Assembly: GCF_021151785.1 (NCBI RefSeq)
Contig: NZ_JAGKWP010000063.1
Span: 1 to 14,741, forward strand
DNA: 14,741 bases
Origin: Flavobacterium sp.
GTDB taxonomy: Bacteria > Bacteroidota > Bacteroidia > Flavobacteriales > Flavobacteriaceae
Reading direction: 5' to 3'
Both the position numbers and the translations under genes were made by a program. The notes below the pieces were generated by a model, which saw nothing but the letters and a program-made list of their open reading frames with translations, was not told the DNA's origin and searched no databases. This document shows positions 1 to 7,198 of the stretch, piece after piece (within the stretch, counting starts at the first letter, position 1; every line of letters starts with the position of its first letter).

Positions 1-20
1 GATTTTATTTCGTTACTCAT
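1..20 (-). CDS. hppD: Probable 5' end of 4-hydroxyphenylpyruvate dioxygenase (partial, runs off the window)
   Basis: An ATG on the minus strand at 18-20 opens a frame reading M-S-N-E-I-K before the window ends. It lies 95 nt downstream of the hmgA stop on the same strand. Flavobacterial 4-hydroxyphenylpyruvate dioxygenases, as I remember them, begin with a very similar M-S-K-E-I/V-K-S and commonly follow hmgA. The enzyme makes homogentisate, the HmgA substrate, so the pairing makes metabolic sense. Only six residues are visible, so the identification is inference from context plus a short N-terminal resemblance; any other gene could start here. Confidence 0.45.
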
Positions 21-115
21 GATAAATTTTGAATTTAAAAATTTTGAAAAATTAATCTTTTTTCAAATTAAATTAATTAATGTTTTTATTGAACATATTC
101 TTTGGAATAGAATGT

Positions 116-1273
116 TTATTCTAACCAAGATTGATAGTATTTTTCATCTGCAATTTTCATTGCTTCTTCTGTAACCATTAAAGGTTTAAAAGTATCAACC
201 ATAACGGCTAATTCTTGAGTTTCTGTTTTCCCAATACTTCTTTCTACTGCTCCAGGGTGTGGACCGTGAGGTATGCCTGCTGGATGTAATGAAATATGAC
301 CAGCTTCAATATCGTTTCTACTCATAAAATCACCATCTACGTAGTACAACACTTCATCTGCATCTATGTTACTATGATTGTATGGAGCAGGAATTGATTG
401 TGGGTGATAGTCATATAGTCTTGGAACAAATGAACAGATTACAAAAGCATCGGTTTCAAATGTTTGATGAATAGGAGGAGGTAAATGAATTCTTCCTGTT
501 ATTGGTTCAAAATCATGTATTGAAAAGGCATAAGGATAATTGAATCCGTCGTAGCCTACAACATCAAATGGGTGTGTAGCATAAACTAAGTCAAAAATTT
601 CATCTTTTTTCTTAATTTTAATTAAGAATTCTCCTTTTTCATCATACGTTTCTAATTCTTCAGGTCTGCGAATGTCTCTTTCACAGAAAGGAGAATGTTC
701 TAATAATTGACCAAACCAATTTCTATATTGTTTTGGAGTATAAACAGGTCTTCTGGATTCAACGATAAATAATCGATTATCTTCTGTGTCAAAATCTATT
801 TTATAAATCATTCCACGAGGAATTACTAGATAATCTCCGTATTTGAAATCTAGATTTCCTAACATGGTTCTTAATTTTCCTGTTCCTTTGTGAATGAAGA
901 TGACTTCGTCAGAATCGGTGTTTTTATAAAAATAATCAGTGGTTGATTTTCTTGGAGCAGCAAGTACAATATGACAATCTGAATTTGTCAAAACGATTTT
1001 TCTACTTTCTAGAAAATCATCTTGAGGATCTACTTGAAATCCTCTTAATCTGTAAGATTGAATATTGTTTGCTTTTGCAATTTTAGGTGCTACACTATAT
1101 TGTTTTTTTATCTCCTTAACTTGTGTAGGTCTGTGTTCATGATACATGTTGGTTGACATTCCGTCGAAACCAATAGTGCCAAATAATTGCTCATAGTATA
1201 AATCACCATTTTCTTTTCTAAATTGAATGTGGCGTTTATGAGGTATTTTCCCTAGTTTATGATAAATAGGCAT
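116..1273 (-). CDS. hmgA: Homogentisate 1,2-dioxygenase
   Basis: A 385-residue non-haem Fe(II) dioxygenase that opens the ring of homogentisate to maleylacetoacetate in cytosolic tyrosine/phenylalanine degradation. The N-terminus (H5-K-L-G-x-I-P-x-K-R-H) and the segment around residues 35-48 with GFDGMSTNMYHEHRP are typical of the bacterial/flavobacterial branch. The cupin core carries the expected metal site: H300 in PYNHSN, an acidic residue at D306/E307 and H336 in GIPHGPHPG. Length is normal for this branch (human HGD is longer, about 445). The ATG at 1273 is the natural start and fits the family N-terminus. The gene is separated from the upstream permease by a terminator, and the probable hppD follows 95 nt downstream, so hmgA and hppD are likely co-transcribed. 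The upstream region holds a dyad and direct repeats that could be regulatory. Confidence 0.95.
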   Translation of the reverse strand: MPIYHKLGKIPHKRHIQFRKENGDLYYEQLFGTIGFDGMSTNMYHEHRPTQVKEIKKQYSVAPKIAKANNIQSYRLRGFQVDPQDDFLESRKIVLTNSDCHIVLAAPRKSTTDYFYKNTDSDEVIFIHKGTGKLRTMLGNLDFKYGDYLVIPRGMIYKIDFDTEDNRLFIVESRRPVYTPKQYRNWFGQLLEHSPFCERDIRRPEELETYDEKGEFLIKIKKKDEIFDLVYATHPFDVVGYDGFNYPYAFSIHDFEPITGRIHLPPPIHQTFETDAFVICSFVPRLYDYHPQSIPAPYNHSNIDADEVLYYVDGDFMSRNDIEAGHISLHPAGIPHGPHPGAVERSIGKTETQELAVMVDTFKPLMVTEEAMKIADEKYYQSWLE

Positions 1274-1320
1274 AATTTTAATGTGTAAATTAATAATGTG
1301 TCAAATGCCAATAAAAGTGC

Positions 1321-1328
1321 CGAAAATA
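1321..1328 (-). promoter_or_regulatory. Possible -7 box for hmgA
   Basis: On the minus strand the sequence TATTTTCG matches the Bacteroidota -7 consensus TAnnTTTG with one mismatch, and would give a leader of about 40 nt before the hmgA ATG at 1273. No clear -33 TTG is seen at the usual spacing. It lies between the two arms of the interrupted dyad described in the findings. Confidence 0.3.
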
Positions 1329-1480
1329 AAATATTAACAAATTGACGAATTGTCTAATTGGCACATTAATTCACTCATTCAGGATTTCTCTTGATGAGGA
1401 ATTTTAAGTGAGCTAATAAATCTTTAAAAATAGGTCGCATAAAATGATTTATTACAACAAATATCGTAAAAAAATAAAAA

Positions 1481-1501
1481 AAGCCACTAAAAAAGTGGCT
1501 T
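1481..1501 (-). terminator. Rho-independent terminator of the amino-acid permease gene
   Basis: An 8-bp stem, AAGCCACT (1481-1488) with AGTGGCTT (1494-1501), encloses a 5-nt loop. Read on the minus strand it comes just after the permease stop at 1508 and runs into a T-rich tract (1471-1482). It should end permease transcription and insulate hmgA. Confidence 0.85.
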
Positions 1502-1507
1502 AAATTT

Positions 1508-2968
1508 TTATTCTTGATTTTCTAATTTAGAATTTCGTTTTCCATACAGGAAATAAACTATAATACCAATCACCAACCAACCTAATGAAAGCATTTGTGC
1601 TTCTACACTTAAGTTAATCATAAGGTAAGTATTGATTAAAATCCCTGAAATGGCGATAACAGGTAAAGCTGGAACTTTAAAGGTTCTGGTTAATTGAGGT
1701 TGTTTTACGCGTAAAATCCAAACAGCTATACAAACCATAGTAAAGGCAAACAGAGTACCAAAACTAGTCATGTCGGCTAATTTACTAATTGGTGTGAAGG
1801 CTGCTACAATAGCTATAAACCCTCCTAATATCATTAAGTTCGTTTGAGGTGTACCAGAAATAGGGTTAATTTTAGAGAAAACAGATGGGATTAAACCATC
1901 TTTAGACATACCTAAGAAAATTCTAGATTGCCCCATAATCATAACCATTAAAACGGAAATTAATCCAATAGTAGCAGCAATAGTGATTATAAATCCAGCC
2001 CAACCTTGACCTGCAATATCAAAAGCATAAGCAACAGGTGCTTTAATTGCTTCTGGATATTTTCCAAGGGGATTAAAATCTTGATAATTCATCATTCCTG
2101 TTAATACTAATGATACTAAGATGTATAATATTGTACAGATTAATAATGAAGCAATAATAGCAAAAGGAACATCCTTTTTTGGGTTAACAGCTTCGCCAGC
2201 CTGAGTAGATACAGCATCAAAACCTACGTAAGCAAAGAAAATAGCTGCTGCTCCCGATATTATTCCCGCTACTCCATAGGCATTATGAGTAGTCTCTTTT
2301 TCTACAATTTGAGTCGCTGCAGGAATAAAAGGATCCCAATTTTCAGCATTGATAAAGAAAGCACCAGCAATGATAACGAATAATACGGCAGAAACTTTTA
2401 ATATTACAATAAAGTTATTTGCTTTAGCTGCGCTACTAGTTCCTTTAATAAGGATAGAAATTACAAAAAGAACTATTAAAAAAGCAGGAAGATTCATTGA
2501 AAATCCTTCACCTGTGTAGCTCGCAGGATCTGTTGTTAACCATTCGGGTAGTTTGAGGCCAAATAACTTAAGGAGTTTGTTGAAATATCCAGACCAAGAA
2601 ACGGCTACTGTCATGGATCCCATGGCATATTCTAGAATTAATCCCCAACCAATGATCCAAGCGAAAATTTCACCAATCGTTCCGTAAGCATAAGCATAAG
2701 CAGAACCTTCAACAGGTAAAATTGAAGCGAATTCTGAATAACACAAAGCGGCAAAAACACAGGCAATACCTGCAATTATAAATGAAACAGCTAATGCAGG
2801 GCCAGCATGATAGTAAGCTCCAGTTCCCGTAAGAACGAAAATTCCTCCACCAATAATTGCTCCTACACCAATAGCAGTAAGGCTCCATTTACCAAGAACC
2901 CTCTTTAATTGACTTTTTTTCATGTCTGCTTCAAAAGCAGAAACAGGTTTTACTCTCCAAATTGACAT
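1508..2968 (-). CDS. APC-superfamily amino-acid permease (cationic amino acid transporter-like)
   Basis: A 486-residue inner-membrane protein with about twelve hydrophobic segments, the standard size for the amino acid-polyamine-organocation superfamily. The start M-S-I-W-R and the following L-K-R-x-L-x-x-W-S-L are typical of bacterial CAT-type permeases. The broken first helix carries GVGAIIGGGIFVLTG (residues 35-49), the substrate-backbone-binding signature. Helix 6 carries FFAYVGFDAVSTQAGE (244-259), and GQSRIFLGMSKDG follows at 346-358, another CAT-branch mark. Such carriers take up amino acids by proton symport or exchange; the substrate cannot be read from sequence. The gene has its own -7 box (2994-3001) and a strong terminator, so it is probably transcribed alone, although read-through from the patatin gene 69 nt upstream is possible. 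A role in feeding the adjacent tyrosine catabolism genes is only a guess. Confidence 0.88.
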   Translation of the reverse strand: MSIWRVKPVSAFEADMKKSQLKRVLGKWSLTAIGVGAIIGGGIFVLTGTGAYYHAGPALAVSFIIAGIACVFAALCYSEFASILPVEGSAYAYAYGTIGEIFAWIIGWGLILEYAMGSMTVAVSWSGYFNKLLKLFGLKLPEWLTTDPASYTGEGFSMNLPAFLIVLFVISILIKGTSSAAKANNFIVILKVSAVLFVIIAGAFFINAENWDPFIPAATQIVEKETTHNAYGVAGIISGAAAIFFAYVGFDAVSTQAGEAVNPKKDVPFAIIASLLICTILYILVSLVLTGMMNYQDFNPLGKYPEAIKAPVAYAFDIAGQGWAGFIITIAATIGLISVLMVMIMGQSRIFLGMSKDGLIPSVFSKINPISGTPQTNLMILGGFIAIVAAFTPISKLADMTSFGTLFAFTMVCIAVWILRVKQPQLTRTFKVPALPVIAISGILINTYLMINLSVEAQMLSLGWLVIGIIVYFLYGKRNSKLENQE

Positions 2969-2993
2969 AGTTATAGTTAATAGTTTAAGGTCT

Positions 2994-3001
2994 CAAATAT
3001 A
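2994..3001 (-). promoter_or_regulatory. -7 box of the permease promoter
   Basis: The minus strand reads TATATTTG, a full match to the Bacteroidota -7 consensus TAnnTTTG, 25 nt upstream of the permease ATG at 2968. No obvious -33 TTG is seen; the upstream stretch is nearly pure A/T. Confidence 0.5.
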
Positions 3002-3037
3002 TGATTTTTTAATTTAATTCTTTATTTTTTGTATTTA

Positions 3038-5290
3038 TTAAAAAATAAACCCAACATTTACCCAGAAATAACTATTTTTTGATTCAGGTGACCAGCTGTA
3101 TTTTAATTCAATCGGACCAACAATAGAATCTAATCCATAGCCTAAAGCAAAGCCTGTAAAACTAGGTTTGTCAATCCATTTTTTTGTGGCATCAAAAATA
3201 AAACTTCCCACATTGGCAGCATTGTAAGAGAGGTTAAAGTGATTCTTTTTGTAAAATTCATAATCAATAGTGGTACTGGCCTTGATAAAGCTATTTCCTA
3301 ATATTGTTAAATAATTATACCCATAAAAAGGTCTAAAATTATTCACTTCCCTAACGGTAGTTCCTCCAAGAATAAAATCAAAAAAAGGGGTTGTACTTCT
3401 TCCTATTTTAAAACCTGTTTCGGCTTGTATTAATACACTCCATTTTTTTATTGGACTTGCAACTATTCCTATATCCATTTTACCAATTGAGAATCTATCG
3501 AAACTATTAGTATAATCTGTTGAAAAAACATAAGTTTTAAAGTTTCCTTTGAGATACCATCCTTTTGTTGGAAAATATTTTTTATTGAAACTGTCGTGTG
3601 TTACACTTCCAAAAAAAGATAGATAATCACTGTCTTCTAATTTACCTATATCATTTGCTAAATTATCTGTCTTAATTTTTAAATGCTGCCATTCAATTCC
3701 TCCCCCAATAGTAAATCTTTTAGAAAACAAGGTTTGTATGAAGGCTTGATTATTAAAAGAGCTATAGTCTAGATTAATAGTTTTTAAATTAATATTATTA
3801 AATAAAGACGTGCTTAATTCAGTAGACACATTTCTATTAAAAGTTATAAAACTTGAATTTATTCCAAAACTCCAATAAAATCCATTATCAATTAAATAAT
3901 TCAAATCATATCTAAAATTATCACCTAAAATAATATCTAATGACAGCAAATCATTTTTAGAAATAATTTTTTTCTGTGTAATATTAATCAACGCGGCACT
4001 TTTAAGAAAATCATCATATCGAATCCCAAATTTTAAAAAAGTGTTAACATTGTTTTCTTTTAAGTCTATATTTAAATTGTTGTTTTCAAAAGCATATTTG
4101 ATAGCACTAAAGTTTTGAGTTGAGTTTAAGTTTTGAATTCCATCTATTAGATTTTTGTAAGTAACTTTTGATTTAGGTTTGATTTTTAATTTTCCTAAAA
4201 GATATGAACGAGTATAGTTTTTAGTTACATTAAAATTGATATTTGTAACGGCTATTGTGTCAGATTTTACCCTTAAATTAGGTTTTTGATACACATCATC
4301 TTTTAAGTTGATTAATCTATATAATTCTTTGATAGCAGCATTTTCGCCATTTTTTATTATTGTTTTTCCTTCGTCAAATGATAAAACAGTAAATCCAGTT
4401 ATGTTGGGTTTTATGTAAATGTCTGTTTTTTTAATTTTTTCAGGCATTTTTTCTAATGTTCCAAAATTGGATATTTGTAATAAAATTGTTGAAACGCCTT
4501 TCAGTTCATCTTTCTTTTTTAGTCCATCTTGAACATCTACACCTATGATGATATCTGCTCCCATTGCTTTCAAGTTTTCAACAGGATAATTGTTTTTTAC
4601 TCCACCATCAACTAACATTCTACCCTCTATTTCAATCGGGTTAAATAAAGAAGGAATTGATCCACTAGCAACCATTGCTTGAGCTAAAATTCCTTTATTT
4701 AATATTATTTCTTCTCCTGTTTCAATGTCGGTTGCCATACAGAAAAAAGGGATAGGTAACCGATTGAAATCACGTAAATGCCTCACATGAAAGGTTAGTT
4801 TAGAAAGTAAATTATAATTATACATTCCCTTTGACAAGGCGTTTGGTGTTTCCAATTTTAATTTCTTAAATGGTAAGGTAATTGCATACAACTCATCATT
4901 TCTTTTTTCAAAAAAAGATTTTGAACCTCTTGGGACATAATCTTGAATTAATGCATCTGCATCAAGTGTTGTAAAAATTGAATCGAGTTGTTTTGCATTG
5001 TAACCAGAGGCATATAATCCACCTATGATAGCACCCATACTAGTGCCTCCTATGTAATCTATTTTAATGCCCAATGAGTCAATTACTTTTAAAACACCAA
5101 TATGTGCTAATCCTTTAGCTCCACCGCCACTCAATACTAGTCCGATTTTAGGACCAGGTGGATTAGGAACTGAATTAGTTGTTTGCCCTATTGTGATTAG
5201 AGGAAGTGTAAGTAATAGAAAACACCAAACGAAAAAGGTTTTTTGTCGTTTTGCATTAAAAATGGGATAAAAGTATTTTTTTTTATTCAC
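3038..5290 (-). CDS. Patatin-like phospholipase with POTRA-like region and outer-membrane beta-barrel (type Vd-like)
   Basis: This is a 750-residue exported protein. A basic n-region (about residues 1-18) and a hydrophobic core (about 19-34) end in IGQ, a plausible signal-peptidase I site before Gln. The patatin domain (about 49-325) shows the oxyanion motif GGGAKG (55-60), the nucleophile motif GTSMG with S84, and the dyad aspartate D228 in DGG. Residues about 346-412 resemble a POTRA repeat. The rest (about 416-750) is amphipathic beta-barrel of the bacterial surface-antigen/Omp85 type ending in a terminal Phe. This order matches the PlpD/FplA family of type Vd secreted lipases. I chose the GTG at 5288-5290 because it overlaps the uvrC stop by 8 nt and places a good signal peptide at the N-terminus. 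An in-frame ATG at 5350 would add 20 charged residues inside uvrC and bury the signal. Likely an operon with uvrC; the lipid substrate is unknown. Confidence 0.85.
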   Translation of the reverse strand: MNKKKYFYPIFNAKRQKTFFVWCFLLLTLPLITIGQTTNSVPNPPGPKIGLVLSGGGAKGLAHIGVLKVIDSLGIKIDYIGGTSMGAIIGGLYASGYNAKQLDSIFTTLDADALIQDYVPRGSKSFFEKRNDELYAITLPFKKLKLETPNALSKGMYNYNLLSKLTFHVRHLRDFNRLPIPFFCMATDIETGEEIILNKGILAQAMVASGSIPSLFNPIEIEGRMLVDGGVKNNYPVENLKAMGADIIIGVDVQDGLKKKDELKGVSTILLQISNFGTLEKMPEKIKKTDIYIKPNITGFTVLSFDEGKTIIKNGENAAIKELYRLINLKDDVYQKPNLRVKSDTIAVTNINFNVTKNYTRSYLLGKLKIKPKSKVTYKNLIDGIQNLNSTQNFSAIKYAFENNNLNIDLKENNVNTFLKFGIRYDDFLKSAALINITQKKIISKNDLLSLDIILGDNFRYDLNYLIDNGFYWSFGINSSFITFNRNVSTELSTSLFNNINLKTINLDYSSFNNQAFIQTLFSKRFTIGGGIEWQHLKIKTDNLANDIGKLEDSDYLSFFGSVTHDSFNKKYFPTKGWYLKGNFKTYVFSTDYTNSFDRFSIGKMDIGIVASPIKKWSVLIQAETGFKIGRSTTPFFDFILGGTTVREVNNFRPFYGYNYLTILGNSFIKASTTIDYEFYKKNHFNLSYNAANVGSFIFDATKKWIDKPSFTGFALGYGLDSIVGPIELKYSWSPESKNSYFWVNVGFIF

Positions 5291-7088
5291 TTGAATTAGT
5301 ACTAATTTCTTTGTAAAAGTCGGAAATTTTTTTCGCTTTTGAAAGTCCAATTACTTCAGAAATTTCTTTTTCGCTAGCTTCTTTGATTCTTTTTACACTT
5401 TTGAAGTGTTTAATCAATGTAATCATGGTCTTTTCTCCAATTCCAGGAATGGTCTCCATGCTTGTTTGTAAAGCCGATTTACTTCTTTTATCACGATGAT
5501 GGGTAATTCCAAAGCGATGGGCTTCATTTCGAAGATGTTGAATTGTTTTAAGGGTTTCAGATTTTTTATCTAAGTATAGCGGAATGGGGTCATCTGGATA
5601 AAATAATTCTTCTAAACGTTTAGCTATACCTATAATCGCAATTTTACCTCTCAAGCCTAGATCTTCTAAACTTTTTAGAGCAGAAGATAATTGACCTTTA
5701 CCACCATCAATGATAATTAGTTGTGGTAGAGGCTGGTTTTCTTCTAATAATCTTTTGTATCTTCTATACACAACCTCTTCCATGGAAGCAAAATCATTAG
5801 GTCCTTCCACGGTTTTTATATTGAAATGGCGGTAATCTTTTTTGCTAGGTTTTCCATCTTTAAAAACTACACAAGCAGAAACAGGATTAGTTCCCTGTAT
5901 GTTAGAATTGTCAAAACATTCAATGTGTCTTGGCTCAACGGATAATCGTAAATCTTTCTTCATTTGAGCCATTATACGATTAGTATGTCGGTCTGGATCT
6001 ACAATTTTAATCTGTTTCAGTTGATCAAGACGATAATGTTTTGCATTGCGTTCGGATAAATTCAGAATTTCTTTTTTATCTCCTAGCTTGGGTACCGTAA
6101 CTTTGATGTTTTCGCCGAGATCTATTTCAAAAGGAACAATAATTTCTTTAGATGTTAAATAAAAACGTTCACGTATTTCTATAATGGCTAGTTCTAATAA
6201 TTCTTCGTCGGTTTCATCTAACTTTTTCTTTAATTCTAGTGTATGTGAACGAATGATAGCGCCATGTGAAATTTGCAAGAAATTAACAAAAGCCATACTT
6301 TCGTCAGAAACAATTGAAAAAACATCAACATTAGTAATTTTTGGGTTTAAAATGGTTGATTTAGCTTGGTAATTTTCTAATACCTCAATTTTTTCTTTTA
6401 TTTTTTGTGCTTCTTCAAAACGCATATCAGAAGCTAAATTGCTCATTAATTTTTTAAAGTCCTTTAAACTCTCTTTGAAATTTCCCTTTAAAATTTCTCG
6501 AATAGCCTGAATTTGATTTTGGTAATTTTCTAAAGTTTCATAACCTTCACAAGGACCTTTACAATTACCTATGTGGTATTCCAAGCATACTTTGTATTTT
6601 TCAGAAACAATATTTCCATGAGATAAATCATAAGAGCAGGTTCGTAAAGGATACAATTCTTTAATCAATTCTAATAAGGTATTTACAGTTTTGAAACTAG
6701 TATAAGGGCCATAATATTCTGAACCATCTTTTACCATTTTTCGCGTAGGAAACACCCTTGAAAAAGGTTCTCTTTTGATGCAAATCCAAGGGTAGGTTTT
6801 ATCGTCTTTAAGTAATACATTGTACCTAGGCTGGAGTTTTTTGATTAAATTGTTTTCTAACAATAATGCATCCGTTTCTGTAGGAACAACGATATGTTTA
6901 ATACTTACTATTTTTTTTACTAAGACAGCTGTTTTATAGTTATCATGGTTTTTTGAAAAATAAGACTGAACTCTTTTTTTTAAATTTTTAGCTTTCCCTA
7001 CATAAAGAATTTTTCCTTCTTTATCATAGTATTGATAAACGCCGGGGCTGTCTGGTAAGGTTTGAATTTGAAGTTCTAAAGGAGTCAT
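5283..7088 (-). CDS. uvrC: UvrABC system protein C (excinuclease subunit)
   Basis: A 601-residue nuclease subunit that makes both incisions around UvrB-bound lesions in nucleotide excision repair; the length is normal for the family. The N-terminal GIY-YIG domain (about 11-95) has GVYQYY and YVGKAKNLKKRV, and does the 3' cut. Cysteines C151, C168, C176 and C180 have the spacing of the iron-sulphur site reported for E. coli UvrC. A UVR motif (about 205-240) binds UvrB. The RNase H-like domain for the 5' cut shows D393 (CFDNSN), D461 (IIIDGGKGQ) and H524 (NEAHRF). The C-terminus (about 540-595) has tandem helix-hairpin-helix motifs, including IPGIGEKT. The ATG at 7088 gives the expected MTPLELQIQTLPDSPGVYQ start. 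It diverges from the hydrolase gene at 7199, and its end overlaps the patatin gene. Confidence 0.97.
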   Translation of the reverse strand: MTPLELQIQTLPDSPGVYQYYDKEGKILYVGKAKNLKKRVQSYFSKNHDNYKTAVLVKKIVSIKHIVVPTETDALLLENNLIKKLQPRYNVLLKDDKTYPWICIKREPFSRVFPTRKMVKDGSEYYGPYTSFKTVNTLLELIKELYPLRTCSYDLSHGNIVSEKYKVCLEYHIGNCKGPCEGYETLENYQNQIQAIREILKGNFKESLKDFKKLMSNLASDMRFEEAQKIKEKIEVLENYQAKSTILNPKITNVDVFSIVSDESMAFVNFLQISHGAIIRSHTLELKKKLDETDEELLELAIIEIRERFYLTSKEIIVPFEIDLGENIKVTVPKLGDKKEILNLSERNAKHYRLDQLKQIKIVDPDRHTNRIMAQMKKDLRLSVEPRHIECFDNSNIQGTNPVSACVVFKDGKPSKKDYRHFNIKTVEGPNDFASMEEVVYRRYKRLLEENQPLPQLIIIDGGKGQLSSALKSLEDLGLRGKIAIIGIAKRLEELFYPDDPIPLYLDKKSETLKTIQHLRNEAHRFGITHHRDKRSKSALQTSMETIPGIGEKTMITLIKHFKSVKRIKEASEKEISEVIGLSKAKKISDFYKEISTNSSE

Positions 7089-7121
7089 TCTTTCATCAAC
7101 TATTTTTATGTTTGGTTAACA

Positions 7122-7128
7122 CAAAATA
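7122..7128 (-). promoter_or_regulatory. Weak candidate -7 box for uvrC
   Basis: The minus strand reads TATTTTG, like TAnnTTTG but one base short, 33 nt upstream of the uvrC ATG. TTTTTG and TTTTG runs lie further upstream and could serve as the -33 element, but their spacing is shorter than usual. Low certainty. Confidence 0.25.
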
Positions 7129-7171
7129 GGATAACAAAAGTAACAAAAAGGAATGGTTTTTAAAAAATGAT

Positions 7172-7179
7172 TACATTCG
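7172..7179 (+). promoter_or_regulatory. Candidate -7 box for the aspartoacylase-like gene
   Basis: TACATTCG matches TAnnTTTG with one mismatch and ends 19 nt before the ATG at 7199, a spacing seen for the other likely promoters here. It lies in the 110-nt divergent region shared with uvrC. No clear -33 element is visible. Confidence 0.35.
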
Positions 7180-7198
7180 CAAAAAAGACCTCGTTACT

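Larger units (their letters stand above)
1274..1507. other. Intergenic region upstream of hmgA
   Basis: This 234-nt gap is the longest in the window. It contains the permease terminator at 1481-1501, a possible hmgA -7 box at 1321-1328, three AATTG direct repeats at 1340-1360, an interrupted dyad at 1294-1312/1357-1368, and one short open frame on the minus strand at 1375-1440 (21 codons, starting M-R-P-I-F-K). I see no convincing gene or RNA in it. Confidence 0.5.

Noticed and set aside
91..115. Possible terminator after hmgA (GAACATATTC with GAATAGAATGTT)
   Set aside because: The pairing needs a 3-nt one-sided insertion, the stem is A/T-rich, and no T tract follows on the hmgA strand; too weak to call.
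3026..3050. Possible A/T hairpin at the patatin 3' end
   Set aside because: Only TTTATT/AATAAA-type pairing in near-homopolymeric A/T; expected by chance at this composition.
5067..5270. Plus-strand 67-codon open frame
   Set aside because: It lies antisense to the signal peptide and patatin nucleophile region of the real gene, is low in complexity (Pro/Thr/Ser-rich), and resembles no known family.
5291..5350. ATG at 5350 as the patatin start
   Set aside because: It would overlap uvrC by 68 nt and put a 20-residue charged extension before the signal peptide; the GTG at 5290 fits better.
6184..6372. Plus-strand 62-codon open frame inside uvrC
   Set aside because: It is antisense to a well-conserved uvrC region; its Ser/Asn-rich composition is what antisense Glu/Lys codons produce.
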